Shown here: one piece after another, positions 9,321 to 18,289 of the stretch
Layout: the number at the start of each line of letters is the position of its first letter
Numbering within the stretch: position 1 is the stretch's first letter
From: Schizochytrium sp. TIO01
Lineage: Eukaryota > Sar > Bigyra > Thraustochytrida > Thraustochytriidae
Reading direction: 5' to 3'
Length of the DNA: 64,000 nucleotides
Assembly: GCA_004764695.1 (NCBI GenBank)
Contig: CM015707.1
Span: 1-64,000, forward strand
Notes under the pieces: generated by a model
Told to the model about the DNA's origin: nothing
Databases searched by the model: none
What the model saw: only the letters and a program-made list of their open reading frames with translations
Translations under genes and position numbers: made by a program

Positions 9321-10237
9321 TATGTATCGGACAAGACTTTGAGCCATCAGTTAGCATTCAAACATTGCTCTGTGCCATCCCAATTATCAAAAACGTCAAG
9401 CCCCGGATGGTCATTATAGAAACTGTAATCCCAGTTGGTACAGTTGGGAAGTTTGTTAAGGCAACTGAAGGTGAAATTCCCATCGCATATTCCCCAAACA
9501 TTATTCATCGGTGTCGCTCGCTTCCATTTGAAGCACCGCGTGATTCACCGAGACTGTTAGGAGCAAACTCAAGAGAAGCTGCACAAGTGATTTTGCCATT
9601 TTTATCATTGTTCTATACTCACATCTACATTACAGAAACTGCAGAAGCTGCTGAGTGCGCAACCCTTCTGGACTTGGCAAAAAGAGCTGCTATTCAAGCT
9701 GCTATCAATGAGTTTTCTGCCAATTTTAGCAAAGAGATATCGATGCGCGATGCAATTGAAGGCTCTAACTTTATCTGGACCAATTATCAAAGTGACCACC
9801 CATCTTTAGGAATCAAGCATAACTTTGCATCGCTAATCGGTAGTGAAGAGAAGTTTCCCTTATTAACTACAGCTATCGAACAGCTCTGTCTACGCCCGCG
9901 CTTCATCTTCCAAGATATCGTAGATAGATACTGCTCAGGCGACCTTGATAAAGTACACCAAAAGGCATTCCTCATAGTAGGATTTGGAAATCAATCAGGG
10001 GCTTCAGAGCACGACGAATCTCCAATTTCCGAAATTGTACAAATGCTTACTATGGAAGGTGCAACAGTCACTATTTATGACATGTTTATCAACAGGTTCT
10101 CTACAATAAACCCACCAAGTATAGTCTATAACTCAGGACGACACATCTATGATGGTATCCTTGTTATGCACCCCTATCTTATTTCATTATGGAAAGACTA
10201 CCCTCACGCTACTTTTTATTGTAAAGTAGCGAGTTAA
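9321..10237 (+). pseudogene. 5'-truncated copy of the dehydrogenase-like gene
   Basis: This copy contains the part of the dehydrogenase-like gene from about codon 118 to the stop, and its protein sequence is the same as in 4597-5865. The N-terminal domain and promoter are missing because the duplication breakpoint lies at 9320/9321. The frame remains open from a TTG at 9365 and an ATG at 9407, so a 276-residue product is conceivable, but nothing upstream suggests a promoter. Confidence 0.85.
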
Positions 10238-10948
10238 CAAGATTGAAAACACGAAAGAGAAAAAAGTAACCAACCTTATATCTCATACTTTAGGGGAATC
10301 GACTATTTAGTTTGAAAAGAAAAGAAATAATAGTTTAGTTTACTGGTCAATTAGGAGTTTTCCACTCCCTTCATTCATCCTTGATTTATTGGAACCGCAT
10401 TCTCGGAGTTCAGAATGACCCAACTATGCTTTCCTACTGTCAGTAGTTTGTTCAGCCTACGAGCTACCCTTTTATGAAACAGGGGTACGCTTTTCTCAAG
10501 TCGAGCGGGGGAATACTACACAAACTACACACCTGTACTTTTTTGTGTTTTTTTTTTTTATCTCTCTTGTAGAAAAAAAAAAAAGAGGACTTACTATTAT
10601 TATTTTCTTTAACAGTTTAGATACTTATTTACTTTGTGATCAAATACTTACTCTTTTAATCAATTAGGCGAACTATCTTTAATTTTATTTTAATAATAAG
10701 AATAAAAAGAAAGGAGGGAGTACTAAATTCAGGAGAGTCAAGTAAATACTAGGAAGGTACTAACTAGTGTCATTAGAGAACTTTGAGTAGATTTAATTCT
10801 ATTGACAGTGATAGACGAAAGTAAAGTTTTCCTTCTTCTTCTTCTTCTTTCCCCCTCACATCACACTACCTCTGTTTCCACTGCTGCACGCGCCTTCACT
10901 CCAGCAAAAGAAAAAGCAAATAGCCCTGCAAAACCGAAACAAGGGAAA
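10238..10948. other. Intergenic leader region upstream of nuclease-kinase copy 2
   Basis: This is a nearly exact repeat of 5866-6573, differing mainly in homopolymer lengths (the T run near 10550 and the A run near 10575). Both nuclease-kinase genes therefore carry the same candidate promoter. I see no RNA gene or other feature in it. Confidence 0.7.
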
Positions 10949-13606
10949 ATGGCTGACGACGATGACCAAAGACGTGGCAGTGATGCTGGAAGGGGCAAGC
11001 GATCGGTACTTAGACGCGGAATGTCTGCTGTCGCATCAGTAGGGAGAGCCATGCTACCCTCTTCTTCGTCCAGCCGTCCGCCTCCACTGACGCAGGATGA
11101 TATCAGCGAAATGTCTGCGGAGGAGCTCATCGCTCTCGTTGAGGACGACGAACGGATGCTAGAACTTATTCAAGATAAAGGCTTGAAGAGAAAGCTGCGT
11201 TCTCGAATTGAGCAGCTTGGTGATGAAGGAACCCTCCTCCCAAATAAGGATCAAGCTGCAAACGACGACTTTTCAGAAGAGTTAACCCAGAGAATCGCAA
11301 ATTTTAAAGACACTGCAACCATCCAGGAACCCTCTTCTTCGTCCAGCCGTCCTACTTCACTGACTCCGGGAGTTATCAGCCAAATGTCTGCGGAGGAGCT
11401 CATCGCTCTCGTTGAGGACGACGAACGGATGTTAGAGCATATTCAAGATAACGACCTTCTCGGAGAGCTTCAGTTCCATATTACTTCGTTAGCGAGAGAT
11501 AATCGTCTTCTTCCGGGGAAAAGCAAAAAGAAAAACCAAAAGCGTGGACAAGAGTTACTTGAGAGAATCGCGGATTTGCGAAGGTCTGCAACCATCTGGG
11601 ATCACTTCGCTCAAGATCCAGCTAGGATCGTAAATACACAAACGGGATCAACACTAAAAAGGGTCCATGAAGACGTAGAGAATGAAGACGATCCGGACCG
11701 CGAAGACTCATACGATGGTGGAACAAAGCGATTCGCCGTGAGTCAGTCCGCTGCCGAAAGTTCTGCACAAAGCAAGACGCTGAGGGGTCGAAAAACCCCG
11801 TCATCCCAAAAGTCGCAAGCAACGACAGAGGTCCCTGAATACTTCATGCCACTCTACGCTGAAGCTTGGGAAATCGAGAAGGATGAGGAGTCTGCTGCTG
11901 CAATTGAACTGTTCTCCGGAAAGAGGGCAATGTTTATTGAGAAATGCTATGCTCTAAGCAATCCTGTTTACTACTGTTTCCCAGAAGCGAGAGTCCATGG
12001 ATACATGCTGAAGATATTGGGGTATATCTTAAACGCTGGAATGATGAAGGTTCTACCCAGTGTGATTACAGACGCGGACCCCGGAAACATGGTGATTGAC
12101 GCGGATATGGAAGCAACGATCCGAGCTGCAGGGTGTACTTTCCATCGAAAGGTCGACGTACAAATATCTTTCAGGAATGGGGAGGAGGAAAGACTGCTTG
12201 GCGAAGAAATTGAAGAATTAGAAAACCTCGGAGAAAACAAGACTAAACAACAACAGGAAAATCTTGGTGAACTAGACGATAAACGAAAAGCCTTGTTGAA
12301 CGGTGCATTTTTGACTGTGCTCGAGTGCAAGACTCCTAAGACTTTTAATGATGATCCTATCCAGCTGATTAATGAATTTTACAGTCTGAAATGGGCACCT
12401 AGCAACAAAAAGGATGCAAAAACAGCAAATCCCAAGAGATACGAGGATTTTGAACAGGTAATTAATAGTATTGGAACGAGAGAAAGTCTTTCTCGCAACG
12501 CGAAAACAAAGAAAACACAGAACAATCGTTATATAGGGAGTCCCGTTGCCCAACTATGTCTTTACATGATATCTACAGCCGTTGATTTTGGTGCACTGAC
12601 GAACGGCCCGGCGACGTACTTTATCCGTCGCAATGTCAAGGCACGGACTGTTGATGTGAGTGAAGCTTTCTACTCAAACAGAAACGATAACGAAGGTCGT
12701 GCGAATCCAGGGAACTGGTCACTTGGTCAAGCGTGGCTCGTCTTTCTCTATCATGCACTCAAGAATCATGTCCCCAAGCGCGAGAAAGACTATGATTGGC
12801 TGAGTGACGGAAGTGAAAGCACAGAAGGAACCATCCAGAAGATTAAGGATGGCGACATCAATGTTTCAGCAAGTTTACAAGAAAAACCTTCTTCTGAAGG
12901 TAGTTCTGGCGCCAGCACTAACAACAGTACAAGTAGGAATGGCAACTCCAGAAGGGCAAGCGGATCTAGAAATCGTGGAAGACAAAGAAATACTACTGTT
13001 TTTGCTATGTTTCGACTGGGCCCTAACTTGGAGACCCCCAATATGCGAGATGTTTTGGGCGGTAAAGCCGTAGGATATCCGGACATCATGATCAACGGCG
13101 TCTCTAGCTTCGTCAAGACGACTTACGCACTGCATGATTCTGCGTATGCACTTGGACATGAGGGTAAAGTATACGCAGCTCTGCACGCGCTGCAGGGTGA
13201 TGTAGTACCACGGGTAACAGCTTGCGGTCTCGACGAGACTCTGAACCTGGTCGTTTTTGCGACGGAGCAGTGTGGTAAATCACTGTGCGATCTATATACG
13301 CGGGAATTAGAAGAGCACGGTGGACTTGAGGAACTGTACTGGAAGGCTGCTTTGGCTCTTGACAAGATCCATAAGGCTGGTTTTATCCATGGAGATGTGG
13401 CGTTGCGGAATATTGTTGTCGATGATGCGAGCAATGTGAAGTTTATCGACCTGGAGCGCAGCAAGAAGTCTCGCAGCAAAGCCCTCCGCGAAGAAGACTT
13501 TAACCTGCTCGCGGACGCATTTGGCATTGACTCGGCAAAGGATTTCCGGACTTTGTCAAGGACCAACAATACAGAGGCGCATCTAGAGAACAACGAGATT
13601 GTCTAA
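10949..13606 (+). CDS. Crinkler-like PD-(D/E)XK nuclease-kinase fusion, copy 2
   Basis: The 885-residue paralogue of 6574-8949 has the same layout, but the N-terminal module SSSSRP...MSAEELIALVEDDERML...ERIAD occurs twice in tandem. The nuclease core is conserved in its key residues (RKVDVQIS, VLECKTP, QLCLYMISTAVDFGALTNG), while the surrounding residues differ widely from copy 1, including a longer Glu/Lys/Gln-rich insert before the ECK motif. From the linker onward (SSEGSSGASTNNSTSRNGN) the kinase is almost identical to copy 1, with only a few changes such as a Tyr-to-His in ELEEYGG. All kinase catalytic residues are kept. Start ATG at 10949, equivalent to copy 1. Confidence 0.8.
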   Translation: MADDDDQRRGSDAGRGKRSVLRRGMSAVASVGRAMLPSSSSSRPPPLTQDDISEMSAEELIALVEDDERMLELIQDKGLKRKLRSRIEQLGDEGTLLPNKDQAANDDFSEELTQRIANFKDTATIQEPSSSSSRPTSLTPGVISQMSAEELIALVEDDERMLEHIQDNDLLGELQFHITSLARDNRLLPGKSKKKNQKRGQELLERIADLRRSATIWDHFAQDPARIVNTQTGSTLKRVHEDVENEDDPDREDSYDGGTKRFAVSQSAAESSAQSKTLRGRKTPSSQKSQATTEVPEYFMPLYAEAWEIEKDEESAAAIELFSGKRAMFIEKCYALSNPVYYCFPEARVHGYMLKILGYILNAGMMKVLPSVITDADPGNMVIDADMEATIRAAGCTFHRKVDVQISFRNGEEERLLGEEIEELENLGENKTKQQQENLGELDDKRKALLNGAFLTVLECKTPKTFNDDPIQLINEFYSLKWAPSNKKDAKTANPKRYEDFEQVINSIGTRESLSRNAKTKKTQNNRYIGSPVAQLCLYMISTAVDFGALTNGPATYFIRRNVKARTVDVSEAFYSNRNDNEGRANPGNWSLGQAWLVFLYHALKNHVPKREKDYDWLSDGSESTEGTIQKIKDGDINVSASLQEKPSSEGSSGASTNNSTSRNGNSRRASGSRNRGRQRNTTVFAMFRLGPNLETPNMRDVLGGKAVGYPDIMINGVSSFVKTTYALHDSAYALGHEGKVYAALHALQGDVVPRVTACGLDETLNLVVFATEQCGKSLCDLYTRELEEHGGLEELYWKAALALDKIHKAGFIHGDVALRNIVVDDASNVKFIDLERSKKSRSKALREEDFNLLADAFGIDSAKDFRTLSRTNNTEAHLENNEIV

Positions 13607-13837
13607 TAAAGCCAAGTGATTTCAAGGTCATGGCTCCCTTAGTTAAAAAATAAATAAATAATAATAATATTGTTCATACAGAATAAAAGAAGATATGGTA
13701 CTTGATTAATTTAATTAAATCCTTAATCTGTCTTTCAAGATACTAAAGTACCTCTTGTTGTGCAAAACTTCACAATTTAAAATAAAAGGAGAGTGAATTA
13801 ATTTAACAAAAGGTACAACTCTACATTAGGGAGGTAA

Positions 13838-16800
13838 CTAACTGTCCTCCCTCATTATGCCCAATACTATAGATAAAATTTCCTGATCCTCACCAAAGAT
13901 ATTTCCTGCAAACTGAAGATAAGAATGAAACTTTTCATTTGGAAGTAAGTTATACGAATTTTGGTGTAAGCAAACCTTGATGAAATCATTCAGAAACACC
14001 GTTAGAATACTAGACTGCTGTGACGCACTCGGGTTGCCCTTGGGCAAATTTCTAGTGGGATTGTCTATTTTGAAGTATTCATTATCAACTAATAAATTCT
14101 TGACAATGTACTTCAAAGCAAACTTTTTCTCTTCACTTTTTGTGTAGATATTACCGACAAGTTCCACTGAATCAGCTTCCTCTTGCTTTGTGTCATAATT
14201 TTGAAGAGTCTTAAGTTTTGAAATAGATGATATTTGCGTTGCAATTTCAGGGAAGATTGGTTTTAGATCGCCGAGTCTTTGTTGAATTAACTGAAAGATT
14301 TTCAAAGACTCCATTCTTGAAACATATGGATCACCAATTTTCACAAATGAGTTTCTCTCAGTTTTTTTCCAGACCATTTTTAGTTCTACATCAAAAGGCG
14401 TGACATTTTGACTAGACTTATTAAAGAGTGCTGGTACTACGTCATGGCAGACAAGCGGTGTCACCTCTGCCGTCATTCCCTCTCGCGGTGAGACAATGGT
14501 ACGGAATTTCTGAACATTTGACTTGCTAAAGATTTCTTCTAGATCACCTTGCTTATGTCCTTCAAAGTGTCCTGTGAAGTAATTCATCAGTGTCAAAACA
14601 TCCACTGTGAGGTATTGTTTCACTTCGTCATCCGTGAACTCCGTTTTCCCACAAAGTGTATTAATTGTTTTCAAGAGCATTAATGGCGCCAAATCCAAGG
14701 CACCAATCATTGAAAATCCATTGGGGATCATATCATTCTCCACAGTTTCTCGGTGGTCTTTCTTATCGGCAATCAGGAAGAGGCGACGATACAGGATATT
14801 TCTAAAGGTTGCCTCAATTCCAACTACTCTGAAGAGAATATGCAAATATTCTACTTCTTTCTTCGTTTCACCCGTAAAGTTCGCTTCCTTCAAAGAGTCC
14901 AGATTGTACAACAGAAATGTTATCTCATCAATAAAATCGTTGATACTTTTGTCAGTGAACTGTAGTGAGTCAATTTCTTCAAATTGTATCTTCTTCTGAT
15001 TCATAATTTGCTCACTATGCTTAAGAAGAGTCAAGATTTTTCGGAGACGTTCCGTTACTAGAAATATCTTCGCACCAACCTCTGTTTCATTGATAATCGA
15101 GTTCTTATACTGTGCAAAAGGTCCGATCATTGACCGGTAAAAGTAAGCAAATGTCTGATTATCGATATCGTCATCTGTAAGATCCGAACTATCCGCTTTC
15201 TTGAATACCAAATCCAAAATACGTAACAGTTCGTCATCAGCTTCAACAAAAATTGGGGTTTTAAATTTGTTATTCTCAAGGTAGTTCATGTCGAATGGAG
15301 TCTCAGATTTTTCCTTTTGAGAGTCGACTATGTTTAACTGTTTAATCATTGAATCTAAGCGATCATCACTGATGTCTGACTCCTCAGGAGCAATGATGAG
15401 ATTGTTATCATCATACTCAGTAAACATCTCATAGAAGAGGAATCGAAGGGCACCAATAGAAGCTCCATCATCATGGAAAAGCTTTGTAATTTCCAAAGGG
15501 CTCATTGCAGACGTCCTGATATTATTCGATCCTAAATCCTGAACTGTAAGTTCTTCAACATTCTCATTGCTCAATGAAGAAAGATCTACTAATTGCGTAG
15601 ATTGAAGGATCAGATCTTTTTCCTGTTCAAGCCTAGCTTGTTCTTGAGCACCTCTGAGTTCTATTTCTTCCTTAGATGAGATAGTGTCTGACATAATAAT
15701 TCTTGAGATAATTTCTTCTGCGAGACGATCGATGGTTGCGTCTTCTGCTCTTAATCCCAAAGCAGTTACCAAGCTAGTCAGAGTCGTCTTCTTATTCTTA
15801 TCTTGGAGAAGAATAAAATTATAGATAATGTATCTCGCATAGACTGTGTAGTTCGACCAACGCCCGAACGTTCTCATTTTCTTCGCAAATTCCAAGGCCT
15901 CCTTTGCTTCTTTGGTTCCCTTTTTCAAGAGGGCCTTCGTATTCTCATACAAAGTGTTGAGATGGTAGTATCCTGTTGTCAACTCATGTAGGTTCGGAAT
16001 CATTAAAGAAGACTCATCAAGGGACTTGTTCACGTGTGGAATGTCTCCACTTCCTTCTTCCTTTGGTAGACCCGCAATCTTCAGCAGAAAATCATACAAT
16101 TCTGGTTCGATCAATTTCATTTCACCCCTCGGTGCCTTCAAAGTAGAGACTCGCGACGAAAGCAGATTTCTCTGCAGGGCGGGAGTATTTGGAATAGCTC
16201 TCGAAGGTGGAGGAGGTGGTATTTCAGGAGTTACTTCAGTAACTTCGTTTTCCTTCGGTAATTCTTGAACTGGCGTTTGAGCACTTTCTAACTTAGTTTT
16301 AAACTCAGACAGTCTGGTTTCAATAGTTTTGACTTGTTCAAATAATTCTAAGTTTTCCACAGAGTTTAGCTTGCTCGCAATAGCAGCAATGTTCTTCTTG
16401 TAACCTGCGATCGTTTTGATTTCTTCGATGAAGTCTGTCTTTAGGTTGTCAAGTTGTCTCTTCAGCTCAGCAACGTTTTCGGTAGTCACAGTGGATTTAA
16501 GAATGTCATTGAGCGCATTCACTAATGAATCATAACTCGTTAGCTTCTCATTAAGTAGTTCATCCCCTGAGGTTAAAAGTCGCATCCACACAGGATCTTT
16601 ATTTTCAGAGTCAAACTGAAACTCTTTCACACCATCTACTAATTCGACCATTTCATTGAAAGTACTCTTTAAATCCTTCGTTTCACATGTGTCTTGAAGA
16701 TCTTTAATTTCTTCCAATTTCATTGTAACTAAGTCAATTAGATTGGACGTTTGTAAGTTTTCTGTACCGATGTCCGTTAAAAGTGTTTTCATTTGATCGA

Positions 16801-18253
16801 CATTAGACACTATTTGATTTGAACTGAAAGCTGAACCGAAAATTTCCTTGAGACTTTTCACTATTAGTTCTACAATAGCCTTCCTCTTAGGTCTGGTAGT
16901 GTCTTCGCTGATTTCTGGATAGCATATACTAACATTATCCGAGAATTGGATCGTTTCGTCGTAGTGCTTAATCACTGAGTTCAAAATAGACAGCATCGCG
17001 TCTCTCTGTTCACCATAAGTACAATCGCCTATCACGTCCATCAGGGCTTCCATTTCATCCTCTTCAAGGTTTCCTGAATTGAATAGCTCTTGTAATTTAC
17101 GCTCGAAATCTGTTTCTTTTATTTTACTTCTTTCTAAGGGATCAATGGAGCTCAGAAAATCATGCTTACCCTCGTCGCTACCCTGACCTTTCAAAAGTTT
17201 CCAAATGAGACGTCTTACTATGTTTTCCTCATTTTCTGTTTCAGTACGTAAAAGAATGTTTGTAATGTTTGTAGCATCAGTCTCTGAAATAAAGTTTCCT
17301 TCCTTTAGAGCCTCGAGACCATTAGTAAACGATTCTGGGTCGATCGAAACATCGGAGTCATCACCATCTTCACTCTCGTCAAAAGAAAATCTTTCCATGT
17401 TATCTAGAATCTGGGATTTTAGTTTCGAATTTTCTGTAGATAGGTCTTTCTTTTGCTGTGAGACCTGAACAAGTTTACGGTTCAGCTTGTCCAGCATTTC
17501 GGTTTGATTGTTTTTGGTTGCTTGGATATATTTTAAGGAATGCTTCAGTATTCTAATGTCGTTCTCTAGACTCTTACGAACCATCTCGTCAGCTTCAATC
17601 TTTTTACCAAGCTCGAGAACTTTCTCTTCAAGACCAAGTTTCTCTTCTCTTGCCTTTGTCTTCACCTCGTCCAGCATCGACGAGAAAACTTCTTTCTGTC
17701 TCTGAGTTACGGAATCAACAAAGGGTATACTGACTGCTATATTCGACTGATTCTTTTTCAGTTCAGCCTCCTTCCGGTGCAATAACTCGTCATTTTCTCT
17801 TCGGTTAAGTGTTAGAAGAATATTTTCCCCAGTTCGCTTGGAGTCACCAAGTGCCGAAAGGTATGTACTATCTCCTAAATTTCTGCCGTTATCCTCTTTG
17901 TAAGGAATATCAGACGGGATAATGGCTCGTTGGTCACTAGAACCAAACAATGCACTAGTTTTATCTACTCGAGATCGCCCAAAAAGCTCAAGAATAGAAG
18001 GACCAGTTAAAGAGATATTTTTTAAAGGAATATCTTCTCCATCACGAGTCTTGAAATGCGGCGCTGACGCTGAGCTTCTTGCATGGGAAGCATCACACTT
18101 ACAAAAGAAAGATGCATTCGTTGGGCACATACACGGTTCGTAAATGTTTCGCGATGCATCGTTCAACATCCCACAGTCATCACACTCGAACAGATACGCA
18201 CCACATGAATTACAGGCATGTATTCCCTCGATATATTTCCCACTAGTTCCCAT
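13838..18253 (-). CDS. Large coiled-coil protein with N-terminal Cys cluster, 1471 aa
   Basis: I do not recognise the family. Residues 10-55 hold a cysteine cluster of zinc-binding type (CNSCGAYLFECDDCG, then CMCPTNASFFCKC). Residues ~160-285 are strongly heptad-like and charged, predicting a coiled coil, and further helical segments run to about residue 680. A short proline stretch (EIPPPPPSRAIP) near 690 separates this from a largely helical C-terminal half without membrane segments. Such size and layout fit a structural or scaffold protein of a giant virus, but that is inference. The last codons are duplicated at 9182-9320. Confidence 0.75.
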   Translation of the reverse strand: MGTSGKYIEGIHACNSCGAYLFECDDCGMLNDASRNIYEPCMCPTNASFFCKCDASHARSSASAPHFKTRDGEDIPLKNISLTGPSILELFGRSRVDKTSALFGSSDQRAIIPSDIPYKEDNGRNLGDSTYLSALGDSKRTGENILLTLNRRENDELLHRKEAELKKNQSNIAVSIPFVDSVTQRQKEVFSSMLDEVKTKAREEKLGLEEKVLELGKKIEADEMVRKSLENDIRILKHSLKYIQATKNNQTEMLDKLNRKLVQVSQQKKDLSTENSKLKSQILDNMERFSFDESEDGDDSDVSIDPESFTNGLEALKEGNFISETDATNITNILLRTETENEENIVRRLIWKLLKGQGSDEGKHDFLSSIDPLERSKIKETDFERKLQELFNSGNLEEDEMEALMDVIGDCTYGEQRDAMLSILNSVIKHYDETIQFSDNVSICYPEISEDTTRPKRKAIVELIVKSLKEIFGSAFSSNQIVSNVDQMKTLLTDIGTENLQTSNLIDLVTMKLEEIKDLQDTCETKDLKSTFNEMVELVDGVKEFQFDSENKDPVWMRLLTSGDELLNEKLTSYDSLVNALNDILKSTVTTENVAELKRQLDNLKTDFIEEIKTIAGYKKNIAAIASKLNSVENLELFEQVKTIETRLSEFKTKLESAQTPVQELPKENEVTEVTPEIPPPPPSRAIPNTPALQRNLLSSRVSTLKAPRGEMKLIEPELYDFLLKIAGLPKEEGSGDIPHVNKSLDESSLMIPNLHELTTGYYHLNTLYENTKALLKKGTKEAKEALEFAKKMRTFGRWSNYTVYARYIIYNFILLQDKNKKTTLTSLVTALGLRAEDATIDRLAEEIISRIIMSDTISSKEEIELRGAQEQARLEQEKDLILQSTQLVDLSSLSNENVEELTVQDLGSNNIRTSAMSPLEITKLFHDDGASIGALRFLFYEMFTEYDDNNLIIAPEESDISDDRLDSMIKQLNIVDSQKEKSETPFDMNYLENNKFKTPIFVEADDELLRILDLVFKKADSSDLTDDDIDNQTFAYFYRSMIGPFAQYKNSIINETEVGAKIFLVTERLRKILTLLKHSEQIMNQKKIQFEEIDSLQFTDKSINDFIDEITFLLYNLDSLKEANFTGETKKEVEYLHILFRVVGIEATFRNILYRRLFLIADKKDHRETVENDMIPNGFSMIGALDLAPLMLLKTINTLCGKTEFTDDEVKQYLTVDVLTLMNYFTGHFEGHKQGDLEEIFSKSNVQKFRTIVSPREGMTAEVTPLVCHDVVPALFNKSSQNVTPFDVELKMVWKKTERNSFVKIGDPYVSRMESLKIFQLIQQRLGDLKPIFPEIATQISSISKLKTLQNYDTKQEEADSVELVGNIYTKSEEKKFALKYIVKNLLVDNEYFKIDNPTRNLPKGNPSASQQSSILTVFLNDFIKVCLHQNSYNLLPNEKFHSYLQFAGNIFGEDQEILSIVLGIMREDS

Positions 18254-18289
18254 TCAGATTGACAGTTCCTTGCTTCATTTTAATTTTTT

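Larger units (their letters stand above)
9321..13976. repeat. Direct tandem duplication, copy 2 (4.66 kb)
   Basis: This is the second copy of 4949-9320. It is longer by 284 bp, almost all of it an extra in-frame N-terminal module (94 codons) in the nuclease-kinase gene. The dehydrogenase-like part appears identical in protein sequence to copy 1, and the flanks differ by only a few bases. In contrast, the nuclease-coding centre of the enclosed gene differs strongly from copy 1. Confidence 0.95.
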
